A program made the translations under genes and the position numbers. The notes below the pieces were generated by a model that was not told the origin of the DNA, searched no databases, and was given only the letters and a program-made list of their open reading frames with translations. 64,000 nt of DNA from Wurfbainia villosa. Lineage: Eukaryota; Streptophyta; Magnoliopsida; Zingiberales; Zingiberaceae. The DNA lies in the NCBI GenBank assembly GCA_025175895.1, contig CM045988.1, forward strand, positions 94,662,960-94,726,959, in the 5' to 3' direction. How positions within the stretch are numbered: position 1 is the stretch's first letter; every line of letters starts with the position of its first letter. Shown here one piece after another: positions 1-10,926 of the stretch.

Positions 1-17
1 GGTCGATTGCACCAACA
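1..17 (-). mobile_element. Terminus of a second C-family LTR
   Basis: Read on the minus strand these 17 bases are TGTTGGTGCAATCGACC, the first bases of the element C LTR (compare 831 and 28028). No polypurine-tract complement follows at 18, so this is an outer LTR end and not the inner edge of a 3' LTR. It implies another C-family insertion, in the opposite orientation, just left of the window. Its target duplication should be AATAC (18-22). Confidence 0.65.
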
Positions 18-825
18 AATACCATAAGTCAAGTAATACAAAATGCAACTAAATCATAGTCCGTGGTATAAAAGAAATAGAAATCAAAACTCTTGATGTG
101 AGATGGGTCCGACGAGCAGGACCTCTGAACATCATACTATATCTTCTATCTACTATCTGGAGGGAAAAAATAAACGAGATAGTAAGTACAAATTACTTAG
201 TAGGTATAGGAAAGATAGTGCATGAACTAAATATAAGGAGATCAAAGGATATATAATCTCATAGGTAATATCAACTAAGCAATAGAAAGAACATAATAAA
301 TATATATATCAACCTGATCCACCAAGTATAATATAATAAACAAAAATAAATGGGGATTTGCAATGGTATTGCTCGTAATCACATGAGCAATATATAACAA
401 CACATAACAAACAATAATATGTATGACAAGGTCATGCCTATGCAACATATCACAAACATAATGCAATATATATCACCGGCATATGCAACGCACATCACAT
501 GCATATACATGGTTACTGCTGGCACGTAACTCTTGTTACCACTATCTCTGAGTGGCCAAATGGATGGACATGACAATTGTACATAACTCCACCTACCACT
601 ACTCTAGAGTGGTTGAGTGGGCAATATAAAAGTAGCTATCTAGCTACATACAAAGGAGGTCTTTGTCTGCACGTAACTCCAGCTACCACTATCCCACGTG
701 GTTAAGTGCGTGGGCAAGACATGACTAATTGCACGCACCTCCAACTATCACTACCCCGAATGGTCGGGTGGACAAAAATGATTGATAACACTCTCAATCA
801 TAAGGGAGACCTTGGTCGTCAACAT
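18..825. repeat. Host repeat fragment left of element C
   Basis: AT-rich sequence with no convincing gene. The small reading frames on the minus strand have no recognisable domain. It is continuous with the sequence after 29629 once element C is removed. The pair look like an old LTR-type repeat, probably minus-oriented, but I cannot assign a family. Confidence 0.4.
522..775. repeat. Imperfect tandem repeat, about 58-62 bp unit
   Basis: Four degenerate copies start near 522, 579, 669 and 731. Each opens with GCACGTAACTCC or a variant, continues with CTACCACTA, and then has a GTGGT-AGTGGG core. An unrelated insert of about 30 bp separates copies 2 and 3. It lies in the host repeat that element C entered. 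Confidence 0.6.
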
Positions 826-830
826 GCATG

Positions 831-1243
831 TGTTGGTGTAATCGACTCAGGTCACAATTAACCAAACTCGAGTTTAACTCAAGTAGTATTTTGATGTTGG
901 ACAAAATGATTGAAAATGTGATTGTCATGGAAAGTCCAAACATGAGTTTTGACAATAGTAAAGTCTAAGTCTTGGATACTTAGCATGAAAAGTCCTAGAA
1001 TGGTCTTAGCAATGGTAAAGTCCAAGTCTTGGGTACTTGGCATGAAAAGTCCAAATATGGGTCTTGGCAATGGTAAAATCCAAGCATGAGTCTTGGCAAT
1101 GGTAAAGTCCAAGTCATAGATACTTGACAATTGGGAAGTCCAAGGATGTGATATTGGCGACATAAAATTTAAGTTATAGTCTTGGCAGCATAAGTCCAAT
1201 GTTTGACGACGTAAAGTCCAAGCGTTTGTCTTAGCGGCATAAG
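831..1243 (+). repeat. Element C 5' LTR, first part
   Basis: First 413 bp of the 5' LTR, interrupted by element A after the target ATAAG (1239-1243). It aligns with the start of the 3' LTR at 28028. The first base pair is TG here and TA in the 3' copy, so the 3' copy has a mutated terminus. Confidence 0.9.
918..1243 (+). repeat. AAGTCCAAG / TCTTGGCAATGG minisatellite in C LTR
   Basis: Runs of AAGTCCAAG, TCTTGGCAATGGTAAAG and GGATACTTGGCATG alternate with a loose period of about 60 bp. The same array is at 28118-28530 in the 3' LTR. On the opposite strand it occurs in the unrelated element B LTRs at about 5525-5740 and 12475-12690. Confidence 0.8.
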
Positions 1244-2412
1244 TGTTAGGGCAATCTCTTGCCATGATAAGGTTTTGATGTGTGTGGCAAAGGGTTTAAG
1301 TTAGGTTGTTATTGTGATTTGATATGTGCGTTGGAGTCTTGCAGGACTTAATAATTCGCACATGGAGCCTTGGCGAGTTTCACTTCTAATGACTCGGTCC
1401 TTGAGTTAGTGAAGGATGACTTTGCGGAAGTCGTGCGTTTGGAGCATCCGAGGGACCGTCGGACGAGAAGCTTGGAGTGAAGCCGGAGGAAGTAGACTTT
1501 AGGCGAGACGCGAAGGATGACGCTGCAGAGTCATGCGCTTGGCACATCCGAGGGACATGGCCGGACGAAGACAACTTCGAAGGCGAGGGACTCCAAGGGA
1601 TGAGAGTGAGCGAATGTAACCCGGGAAGAGGTAGTGCTCGTAGGTAAAACTTGGTAATTTGGCTAAGTGTCGGATGAGGTTTCGACACACGATCAGCCAT
1701 GAAATGACATGATTACGCTCTAGTCGAACAGGTTTGGTAGTATCCCGATGGGTTTATGCCCGTGATATGGAATGGTAGTGACGCAAGAAGTCGCGCATAA
1801 TCACTCGTGGCGATCGGGCGATCGACTACGGAGGCAGCAATCGACTAATGGTTACATCAGTCGACTGCCAAGTGTTCCGTTGGACTACAACGGTCGAAAT
1901 CCAACGTGTTCGGAGGCCGTTGTAGTAGCGGCGTGATCATTTATCAGGCGTGATCGTGGCGCGGCAACGAAGAAATCAGCCCTCTCTATAAAAAGAGAGG
2001 GTGTGGGCTTTTGGATGGCTAATGCTCATATTCCAAACCATCATCCAAGTGCTCTACAAGTGATAAACTCCTTCTTCTAGTTCTCTTTCACATCAATTGT
2101 AAAAGGAGTGTTCTTGAGTTGTAAGGGTCACCTCCACCTAGCTTGGTGCAAAGGAGAGACCAATAGTGGATTGGTTGCGGAGTGATTCACCAAGGACGAA
2201 TCGGGGACCGTGGATTAGCAGCGTAACCGTGAATCACGTTATATTATCTTGTTAGCATTGTTTTTACCTTTTCATTATTTATTTGCTTGTCTTGTTTTAT
2301 TTCCGTTGCACTAATTAGTTTTGTAGACAAGCGAATTATGTCATCGAACGAAAGAGGGCTATTCACCCCCCCCCCTCTAGCCGGCCAACACCACACCGAT
2401 CGATCCTCTACA
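1244..2412 (+). repeat. Element A 5' LTR
   Basis: 1169 bp, TG at the start and CA at the end. A TATA-like TATAAAAAG lies near 1986-1994 inside CCCTCTCTATAAAAAGAGAGGG, which is itself an inverted repeat and recurs at 14271-14292. The LTR end has the C-run CTATTCACCC... and CTCTAG that also appear in element C. It differs from the 3' copy mainly in 1665-1985, where CAGTCGACTG and CGATCG words are rearranged. Confidence 0.9.
1986..1994 (+). promoter_or_regulatory. Candidate TATA box of element A LTR
   Basis: TATAAAAAG lies inside the inverted repeat CCCTCTC-TATAAAA-AGAGAGGG. The same arrangement recurs at 14278-14286 in the 3' LTR. It is the only good TATA match in the LTR and is followed by pyrimidine-rich sequence. 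Assignment is by motif only. Confidence 0.5.
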
Positions 2413-2414
2413 AG

Positions 2415-2426
2415 TGGTATCAGAGC
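2415..2426 (+). other. Primer binding site of element A
   Basis: TGGTATCAGAGC two bases after the 5' LTR, complementary to the 3' end of plant initiator tRNA-Met. This is the usual Copia minus-strand primer site. Confidence 0.9.
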
Positions 2427-2474
2427 CGAGGAAAGCTTGTCGAGGACTAAACGCCACAACAAGCACATTCAAGA

Positions 2475-4112
2475 ATGACCGGCTCCAACATTCACCCACC
2501 AAAGTTTAAAGGAGAATTCTCTTGGTGGAAAAAGAGAATGGAGGTATTTTTCGAAACCGATTTCGAAATTCTTTTAATTATGGAAAATGATTTCGAAATA
2601 CCTAGGGATGAAGAAGGGGAGCTATTGGAAAAATCAAGATGGAGCAAGAGGCAAAGGGAAGAGTATTTGGCAAATTCAAAAGTCAAACATCACCTCTACA
2701 ATGTACTCCCCCAACAAGAAGTAAACCGGATTGGGGAATGCTCTAGTGCCAAGGAGATGTGGGAGAAGCTAGTAGAGCTTCATGAAGGTACCTCGGAGGC
2801 CAAACTTGCAAGGAGAGACCTCCTCCGCTCCCAACTATCAAACATCAAATTAGAAAAGGGAGAAAAGGTAACCTCACTACACTCTAGATTTAAAGAGATA
2901 ATAATCGGTTTATCTAGTGTAGGAGAGAAGCTTTCAAATAGGGACATGCTCATGAAGGCTATAGATGTCTTTCCTCGGTCCTCAAGATGGAACTCTATGG
3001 TGGACTCGTTCTACATCTCCAAGAACCTAGAAGTTAGCATCTTGGAGGAATTTTTCTCAACAATGGAACTCCACGAAACAAGGCTTGAAGGAATAGTAGA
3101 AGAGCCTAGAATTCAACCTTCAAGAGGAGTAGCCTTGATGGCCCACAAAGAGAAGAAGAAGATGGAGACTCCCTCCTCCGACGAAGCATCCTCATCCTCC
3201 TCCATGGATAGCACGGAAGAAACTTATATGGTAAGGAGGGTAAGGCGTGCATTAAAAGGTTTTAAATTCAATAACTCTAATGATAGAAGAAGAAGACCAA
3301 GGGGGGAGGTGATTTGTTATAATTGCCAAGGAGAGGGACACATAAGGGACAATTGTCCCCTCTTGAACAAAAGCAAGGAGGAGAAGAAAAAGAAGGAAGA
3401 AAAGAAGAAGAAGAAGGGGAGCAAGAAGAAGGAAGAAGAGAAGAAAGCCAAAGAAAAGGGAAAGGCAAAGGCACTAAAAGCAAGGACTTGGGATGACCCT
3501 TCCTCCTCCTCCTCATCATCATCTGAGGAAGAAAATATTTTTGTCACAAATTTGGCATTGATGGCCTTTGACGATCTAGACTCCTCCTCCTCCGAAAATG
3601 AAGGATCAAGCACAAGTGAGGAGAGCTCTAGCGAAGGGGGAGCTTCTTCACCATCCTCCGCATCCAAAGAAGAAGACATGGAAACTATGGTAACGAACCT
3701 CTCACCAAGTAAAATAGTTTCCATGATTTCTAGTCTTACTAAGGATCTATTTAGAGCTAAAAGGAAAAATAAGAGCATGCTAGATCAAATTAAGGTCTTA
3801 GAAAATAAATTAGAACAAGCATGTTTAGATGTTAATAATGATGATGCATGCTCACATGATCTTTATGTGCCATTAGATGTAAGTGATGCATGTATAGAGG
3901 AAAATAGGGCTCTAAGGAAAAAGGTAGATCATTTAACCAAGGCCCTAGAAAAGTTTACAATTGGCTCAAACACTCTTAACATGATCATAGGAAGCCAAAG
4001 AGCAAGTTTTAACAAGAAAGGCCTAGGATATAAAGAAAATAAAAATGAAAAGGCCTATAAATGTTTAATTGCTAGGGGTCAAGACAAAAAGAAGGTAATA
4101 GCTAGAAAATGA
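2475..4112 (+). CDS. gag: Copia-type Gag protein of element A
   Basis: A 545-residue frame, open from the first ATG after the primer site. It encodes a retrotransposon Gag, the capsid/nucleocapsid protein that packages element RNA in the cytoplasm. Residues about 5-220 are a UBN2 / Retrotran_gag_2-like capsid region (FSWWKKRMEVFF; AKEMWEKLVELHEG; RFKEIIIGLSSVGEKLSNRD). A CCHC zinc knuckle follows at about residues 281-294 (CYNCQGEGHIRDNC), then Lys-rich and Ser/Glu-rich stretches and a C-terminal coiled-coil-like segment. No protease, integrase or reverse transcriptase follows. The reading frame continues past the stop with IPKEFLVNP and FWVPK, which occur downstream of gag in B and C. The terminal TGA at 4110-4112 therefore probably replaced a TGG (Trp) codon. 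It is the least damaged gag in the window. Confidence 0.85.
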   Translation: MTGSNIHPPKFKGEFSWWKKRMEVFFETDFEILLIMENDFEIPRDEEGELLEKSRWSKRQREEYLANSKVKHHLYNVLPQQEVNRIGECSSAKEMWEKLVELHEGTSEAKLARRDLLRSQLSNIKLEKGEKVTSLHSRFKEIIIGLSSVGEKLSNRDMLMKAIDVFPRSSRWNSMVDSFYISKNLEVSILEEFFSTMELHETRLEGIVEEPRIQPSRGVALMAHKEKKKMETPSSDEASSSSSMDSTEETYMVRRVRRALKGFKFNNSNDRRRRPRGEVICYNCQGEGHIRDNCPLLNKSKEEKKKKEEKKKKKGSKKKEEEKKAKEKGKAKALKARTWDDPSSSSSSSSEEENIFVTNLALMAFDDLDSSSSENEGSSTSEESSSEGGASSPSSASKEEDMETMVTNLSPSKIVSMISSLTKDLFRAKRKNKSMLDQIKVLENKLEQACLDVNNDDACSHDLYVPLDVSDACIEENRALRKKVDHLTKALEKFTIGSNTLNMIIGSQRASFNKKGLGYKENKNEKAYKCLIARGQDKKKVIARK

Positions 4113-4616
4113 ATCCCTAAAGAATTTTTAGTGAACCCCATAGGCAAGAATTTATTTTGGGTTCCGAAATCCATCCTAAAGGGTTAGGAAAACCCTAGGA
4201 TAGTCAACCATAAGGATTTCACCTATATCATATTTTTGGTTGACTTAGGATGGCGGGATAATATTTTTGAAATAGTATTAGGTGATGATAATGCACCTAT
4301 AAATAGATAAATCATGCTTTAGGTAATATTTGCCTTATTATCATGATGTAATGCCTAATGCATGATTGCAATTTGATGAATACATGTGTTTCATTATCAT
4401 AATGTGAAATTAATTCGTACATGTCTTTATGATCATGTTGGATGTTAGGATGATACTTAACCATGGGTAGAAATGCATGAAATTAATGGTTAAGTGTATA
4501 CAAATACCTTTAGGATGCATCTCACACTCACCATAGGTTATCTTGATTGAAAACATAGCATGGGTGAGATGATAGGATGATACTAATGGTCCACTAATGC
4601 CTATGGCATTTAGATG
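4113..4616 (+). other. Element A interior, left of B insertion
   Basis: The gag-frame tail runs about 70 bp past the stop before further stops. The rest is AT-rich with no pol similarity. It ends in AGATG (4612-4616), the target site of element B. Confidence 0.7.
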
Positions 4617-5843
4617 TGTTAGGACCCTTGGAATGGCTAGAGGGGGTGATTAGCCTTTCTTCTTTTCTACAAAAAATGTTAGCGGAAGCAATATGAAATA
4701 TAAACACAAATCAAAGCAAGAACAAAGCTAACACCCGATGTACGTGGTTCGGAGATGACGCTCCTACTCCACGGCAATCCGTAAGGTGGATTAGCCCTAA
4801 TCAACCTTCACTAGAACCTCCTTTGGATGAACCAAGGTGGAGAAACCTTTCTTACAATGCTCTCCTCTTCTTTACAATGATGGATGATCAAGAACAAGAG
4901 AAGAGGAGGATTTAAATCACTAAAAACACTTGGAAGGCTTGGTGAGCACGAGAGTATAGTTAGGAGCAAGAGCACTAGCTTCACCAAGCTCCCCATGGCC
5001 CCTTTTTATAGAAGAGGGGTTGTTTTTCCCGTTGGGCGTCGATCAGTCGACTGATGCATGCCATCGATCATTGCCGCCAGCCAACCCAAACGCGATCTCG
5101 CGGAGATTCGTAGCCGCAATTTCCAGCGGGTGATCGATCGGTGATCCCTCCATCGATCGGGATGGGGTGATCGATCAGTGATCAAGCGATCAGTGAGGCG
5201 CGTTACGTAGCGATATTTCCCTTGATCGGTCGGTGATGCCCCGGCGGTCGGTGATCGGCGATCGATGATCAAGGCAAAGCGATCGGTGATGGTCGAGGTT
5301 TCATCTCGACTCGATCGAGCGCGACGATCGGTGATACATCATATCAGTCGACTGATACTCATCAAGTATGAGTAATTCATACTTGATTTTATACCCTAGA
5401 CCTAGACTCAACCTTCTATCTCCTCAATAAGCCTTGCGCCTTCAGGATCCCTCCGAGTCCGCGACTTGTTCATCCTTTGCGCTTTGCTTCCAAGAGCTTC
5501 CTTCGGTTTCGTCATGTCTTGGGTTGCCAAATGCTTGGACTTTACGCCGCCAAGACTACAAGCTTGGACTTATGCTGCCAAGACTTTACTTTGGACTTCC
5601 TTTGCCAAGGTTCACTTTGGACTTTATGCTGCCAAGACTACAAGCTTGGTCTTATGCTGCCAAGTCCATCCCTTGGACTTCCTTTGCCAAGATCATACTT
5701 GGACTTCCTTTTACCAAGTACTTCATCCTTGGATTTCCCTGTCACTTAAACACATTCGTAATTAGATCACAAGATATTGCCTAACTTAGATGATTAGCCA
5801 AACATCAAAACATATAAATGCTTGGAGCATTGTTGCACCAACA
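4617..5843 (-). repeat. Element B 3' LTR
   Basis: 1227 bp. It is nearly identical to 11614-12792 except for 5035-5360, where GATCGATC/CGATCGG words differ. It contains a 60-bp-period CCAAGTATG / CTTGGACTT array (5525-5740) that is the reverse complement of the minisatellite in the element C LTRs. Confidence 0.9.
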
Positions 5844-5858
5844 ATCTCCCCCTTTTTG
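5844..5858 (-). other. Polypurine tract of element B
   Basis: The minus strand reads CAAAAAGGGGGAGAT directly before the 3' LTR. This is the plus-strand primer and fits the SIRE-type consensus. Confidence 0.85.
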
Positions 5859-6844
5859 ATGTTTGACAATCATTTAAGTTAGGTCTTTAAAGATACACAC
5901 ATAATCATCTAACTTAAGCATTCCTTCTCCCCCTTTGACATACATCAAAAAGAGAAGGATGAAAGAATTAAGAATGTTGGATCTTGGACTAAGGTATTAG
6001 ATCGAAATTAAGCTCCCCCTTAATCCAAGATAGGATGTAAATTACATTTGAAGCAAAGCATAATCTAAAATTCAAAAGTTAAATCCTAACTTTGCACCAA
6101 CAATGGTTTTGGGGATAAAAGGATAGAATTTATTGAAACTCCCCCTAAACCAACATTAAGCGGTCCTAAAACTTTGTTTATTGCAATATTATCATACTAG
6201 AGTGGTAGGACATCAAAAATACATCAAATATCAGAAAATGGAGCTATTATCAGAAAACCGATTGTATCGATCGTTTACGAACGATCATTGCTGATCGCTT
6301 GAAATCGAAATTTCAAATTTTCATTTTTTAAAATGCGGTAGAAATTCCAAAAATCTCGAAAAATCACGAAATTTTGCATACGCATTTCTGAAATCATATT
6401 TTATTAAGGAAAAATAATTTGAAAAATATATGTTTTCCAGATTTCAAGATTGATATAAATTTGGAAACTTACAAAAGTTCTAAAGAATTTTCAACCTTTG
6501 TATCACTTTTGTGATTCACTTGAAAACTGTTTTCCAAAATATAATGAACATAGTTTAAAATATATATGATTTGGAATTTCCAACCATGTTCTTAGAGCTA
6601 TATACTCATTACTTGAATACAAGCCTTCCCAATGGTTGGTCCATAAGGTATTTATGTCTCTAGGTGTGTCATTGGCTCATAGTAATGCATCATAACAAGC
6701 ATGATGAGCCAAGTACACCTTCCCTATCATCTCACATGGTTCCAAGTGTTTCAATACAAAAATCAAGGTTTCTTAAGACTTTTTGTGAGATGTATCAAGG
6801 TATAAAGATAACATATAAACATGGGATCATGCAAACCTAGAATT
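5859..6844 (-). other. Element B 3' non-coding region
   Basis: About 1 kb between the end of pol and the polypurine tract. SIRE-lineage elements may carry an env-like gene here, but no open frame or membrane protein is visible. It is AT-rich and holds further TCTCCCCC / GGGGGAG-like purine blocks near 5925-5935 and 6010-6025. Confidence 0.6.
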
Positions 6845-9529
6845 TTACTCTACAAAGCACATACCAAGCTCTCTCCTTAAAGATGAAAATTCATTTTCGG
6901 GAAGAGCTTTGGTGAAGATATCGGCAATGTTGGACTTAGATTCTACATAATTAAGTTCAATGTCCCCTCTTGCCACATGATCTCTTATGAAGTGATGTTT
7001 CACTTCAATGTGCTTGGTCCTAGAGTGATGTACCGGATTTTTGATCAAATTGATGGTACTCACATTATCACAATAAACTTTAATGTTAGAGTAGTGTAGC
7101 TCATAGTCCACAAGAGTATGCCTCATCCAAAGTAATTGAGCTACACAACCACCCATAGCCACATATTCAGCTTCGGTGGTTGATAAAGCAACACAATGTT
7201 GCTTCCTACTACTCCAACTAACTAGGGAGGACCCAAGAAATTGGCATCCACCACTAGTACTTTTCCTATCCAATTTGCACCCGGCATAATCGGAATCGGT
7301 ATAACCAAGTAATTCAAATGACCTAGTCCTAGGATACCAAAGTCCTACATTTAGGGTGCCTTTAATATACCTTAATATTCTTTTGACGGCTACCAAATGT
7401 GATTCTTTGGCACAAGATTGGTATCTTGCACACATACCTACCGCAAATAAAATGTCGGGTCTACTAGCGGTTAGGTATAGTAAGCTACCAATCATACTCC
7501 TATAAAGTTTAAGATCAATTGATTTACCTTCATGATCACTATCTATCCTAGTGCTAGTGGCCATAGGAGTGGTTACAATTTTGGCATTTTCCAAACCAAA
7601 TTTCTTGATCATTTCATTTGCATATTTGGTTTGATAAATATGAATACCCTCATTGGTTTGTTTGACTTGCAAGCCTAGGAAAAAGGTAAGCTCTCCAACC
7701 AAACTCATTTCAAATTCATTTTCCATATTTTTTATAAAGTCTTGAAGAAGATCATCATTTGTTGACCCAAAGATGATATCATCAACATATACTTGGGCTA
7801 TGAATATATCTTTTAACGTTGACTTTATAAACAAAGTTTGATCTACTTGGCCTCTTCTAAAATCCTTAGAAATTAAGAAGGATGACAATCTTTCATACCA
7901 TGCCCGGGGAGCTTGTTTTAACCCATATAATGCTTTCCTAAGCTTACATACATGATTTGGATAATCTATGTTCTCAAATCCGGGAGGTTGCTCTACATAT
8001 ACTTTCTCCTTAATAAAACCATTTAAGAATGCCGATTTAACATCCATTTGGTAAAGTTTAAATCCCATGTAGGAAGCATACCCTAAGAGAATCCTAATAG
8101 ATTCTAACCTTGCAACCGGGGCATAAGTCTCATCATAGTCAAGCCCCTCAACTTGATTGAATCCCCTAGCAACCAACCTAGCTTTATTTCTAGTGATATT
8201 TCCTTGATCATCTAGCTTATTCCTAAAAACCCATCTTGTAGTAATTATGGTGCTATCATTGGGTCTAGGTACTAGTTCCCACACTTGACTTCTCTCAAAT
8301 TGACCCAATTCATCTTGCATTGCCAAAATCCAATCCGGATCATGTAATGCATCATTGATCGATTTGGGCTCAATTTGTGAGATAAGAGCAACTTGACTAG
8401 TAGGAGGTCTATGAAATGACCTAGTTCTTACTACTTGAGATAGATCTCCTACAACTTGGTCAAGTGGATGATCTTGATGAATTCTTAGGTTTCTAGAAGG
8501 GGTTTCAATTTGATCATTGTTATCTTCCACCCTTCTTTCATCATCGGAGTCTCCTCTTCCTCCCCCTTGATCATTAACCCTAATGGTCAAATTTTGAAGT
8601 TTTTGTGTAATGTCTTGATTATTGTCATTAATATCATTATCAATGGAGGACTTTCTAGGGTAGGTACTAGTAGTTTCATAATATTGAACATTGGAAGACT
8701 CCTCAATCCCTTTGGTTCTCTTATTGTAGACTCTATACCCTCTACTTGTGGATGAGTATCCAACTAGGATTCCCTCATCCGCTTTTGATTCAAATTTTCC
8801 TAAGTTATCTTTGGTGTTTAGAATATAAACTTTACATCCAAAGACTTTGAAATAATGAATTGTGGGTATAGTCCCATTCCATAATTCAAATGGTGTTTTT
8901 CCTAAAAACCTATGGATTTGAACCCTATTTTGGATATAGCAAGCGGTATTAACCGCTTCCGCCCACAAGTAGCTAGGTAGAGAATATGCATTAAGCATAG
9001 TCCTAGCCGCCTCTTGTAGGGCACGATTTCTCCTTTCCACCACCCCATTTTGTTGGGGTGTTCTCGGACAAGAGAACTCATGCTTGTACCCTTGCTCTAA
9101 ACAAAATTGTGAAAATTTTAGATTTTCAAATTCACCACCATGATCACTACGGATCCGGTTGATTTTGAGACTCTTTTCATTTTCAACCCTTTTACTAAAT
9201 CCTATGATTATTTCTAAGGTATCATCCTTATGTTTCATAAAATAGACCCAAGTATACCTAGAAAAATCATCTACTATAACCAAACAATATTTATTACCAT
9301 TTAACGATGGAGTACTATGGCAATCAAATAAGTCAAGATGCAATAATTCTAATGGTAAAGAGGTATTGGTTAGGGTTTTACCTTTGTGTGATGTCTTTGT
9401 TTGTTTTCCTTCTTGGCATGCATCACACAATTTGTTCTTGACATACTTGATCTTTGGTAGCCCTTTGACCAACTCCATCTTGGCTACCTTGGCTATGTTT
9501 TTCATGTTGATATGCCCCAATCTTCTATG
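6845..9529 (-). pseudogene. pol: Integrase, reverse transcriptase and RNase H of element B
   Basis: Open for 891 residues from the ATG at 9520. The true reading frame continues upstream into the protease part and is broken only by a TGA at 9530-9532, where Copia proteins have Trp (WLW-HRRLGH). Integrase: zinc-finger end HRRLGH...CDACQEG, then the catalytic core with LDLFDC, VDDFSRYTW and TPQQNGVVERRN. Reverse transcriptase: QMDVKSAFLNG, LYGLKQAPRAWY and the catalytic YVDDIIFGS (near 7779-7790). RNase H: YTDSDYAG, STTEAEYVA, YCDNVST. The RT/RNase H part looks intact. Together these enzymes copy element RNA to DNA and insert it. Motifs fit the SIRE/Maximus branch of Copia. Confidence 0.92.
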
Positions 9530-9943
9530 TCATAGCCAACTTTCCTCTTCTTTTGCAACAAAACACTTAGTAGAAATGTTAGAAGCATATGAAAGATCAA
9601 CATAATAGATGTTTGATTTCCTATATCCAACTAACATACAATCATTTAACTCTTTGTGTCTAATTATGCATTTTGAGGATTCAAAAGAGACATGATAGTT
9701 TGCATCACAAAGTTGACTAACACTTAATAAATTAAATTTCATATTTTCAACTAGCAATACTTTGTGAATAACAATTTTAGGGGATACCTCAATTGTACCT
9801 CTACCTAATATCTTGAGTTTTCCACTATTCCCAAAGGACACCGCTCCCTTCTTCACATATTTAATTGTGGAGAACTTTCTCACATCCCCGGTCATATGTG
9901 TTGAGCAACCGCTATCCACAATCCACATACCTCGCTCTCCTAC
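9530..9943 (-). pseudogene. pol: Protease and pre-integrase segment of element B
   Basis: Frame from 9928 to 9530. It opens with WIVDSGCSTHMTG, the Copia aspartic protease active site (DSG). It ends in the pre-integrase region, just before the integrase zinc finger. It is cut off upstream by a TAG next to VGERG-WIVDSG, consistent with a CAG to TAG change, and downstream by the TGA at 9530-9532. Normally this is part of one gag-pol polyprotein. Confidence 0.85.
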
Positions 9944-10926
9944 CTAAATCACATGAAAAACACAAGCTTTTGGTACCCAAACATTTGGACCGGTAACATT
10001 AAGTAAAAACTTCTTAGGTACCCAAGCTTTCTTAACCTTACCCTTAATGGTTGCTTTCCTATTAATTAATGAAATATAAGCAACTTCTTTTTCTTTTGGC
10101 TTATATCCTAACCCGGCCTTGTTATAAACCGCTCTTTGTCTACTAAGAATCATATCAAGACACTTTGGGTCATTTGAAAATTTTTCTAAACATGCTTTCA
10201 ATTCACTAACCTCATCCTTAAGTTTGTCATTTTCTTCCCTAAGCATGCAAGAGTCAATATGTGAAGGCTTTTCATCCCTAATGGCCTTTAGTTCTACCTT
10301 CATGCTCTTAACCTTAGATTTTGACTTATCTAGAGCTTCTTTAAGATAAGCAATTGATTTATAGAGAAGCATAACCTTGGGAGAATTCATTACCTCATCG
10401 TCACTAGATGACGATTCATCACTTGAAGAATCTTCTTGACTTGATGTGCCGGAATCATCTTCTAATGCCATGAGTGTCACATGGCGTGTGATGTGGCAAA
10501 GCTCATCATCAGATGAAGAGTCTTCAACACTTGGTGTGTCTCATGTGGTTTGAGCCACCATGGCCTCCTTCTTCTTCTTTTCCTTCTTGTCCTTCTTTTT
10601 CTTTTCCTTTTCCTCCTTCTTCTTTAGCTCCGGGCAATTCGGCTTTATATGCCCCTTCTTATTGCAAGCATGGCAAATCACATTATTGCTAAAACTTGAA
10701 CTACCATTAAATTTACCTTTTGAGGAATGAGACCCCTTCCTTGCTTCTCTATTCTTGACTTTCTATAAAGCTTCTTGACGAAATTTGCCATTTCACTAGA
10801 TGAGTCCCCATCGCTACTTGACTCATCCTCCGACTCGGATGATGATGAAGCTTCTTTTCTTTCCTTCTTCTTCTTTTCTTTCTTGTCCTTCTTTTCAACA
10901 AATAGAGCTAAACCCTTATCATTAGA
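9944..10926 (-). pseudogene. gag: Nucleocapsid part of element B Gag
   Basis: Contains the zinc knuckle CHACNKKGHIKPNC (minus strand, near 10630-10675), Lys-rich and Ser/Asp-rich linkers, and a coiled-coil-like segment ending in VAYISLINRK and WVPKKFLLN. The last frame (10480-9944) is 178 residues. A TGA at 10541-10543 interrupts the Ser-rich linker where the homologous A protein has Trp in TWDDPSSSS. Confidence 0.8.

Noticed and set aside
3277..3778. Ser/Phe-rich minus-strand frames within element A gag
   Set aside because: Antisense of the Lys/Glu/Ser-rich linker of Gag.
5434..5784. Three overlapping plus-strand frames with repeated LGLYAAKT-like segments
   Set aside because: Translation of the LTR minisatellite; the same frames recur at 12383-12714 in the other LTR.
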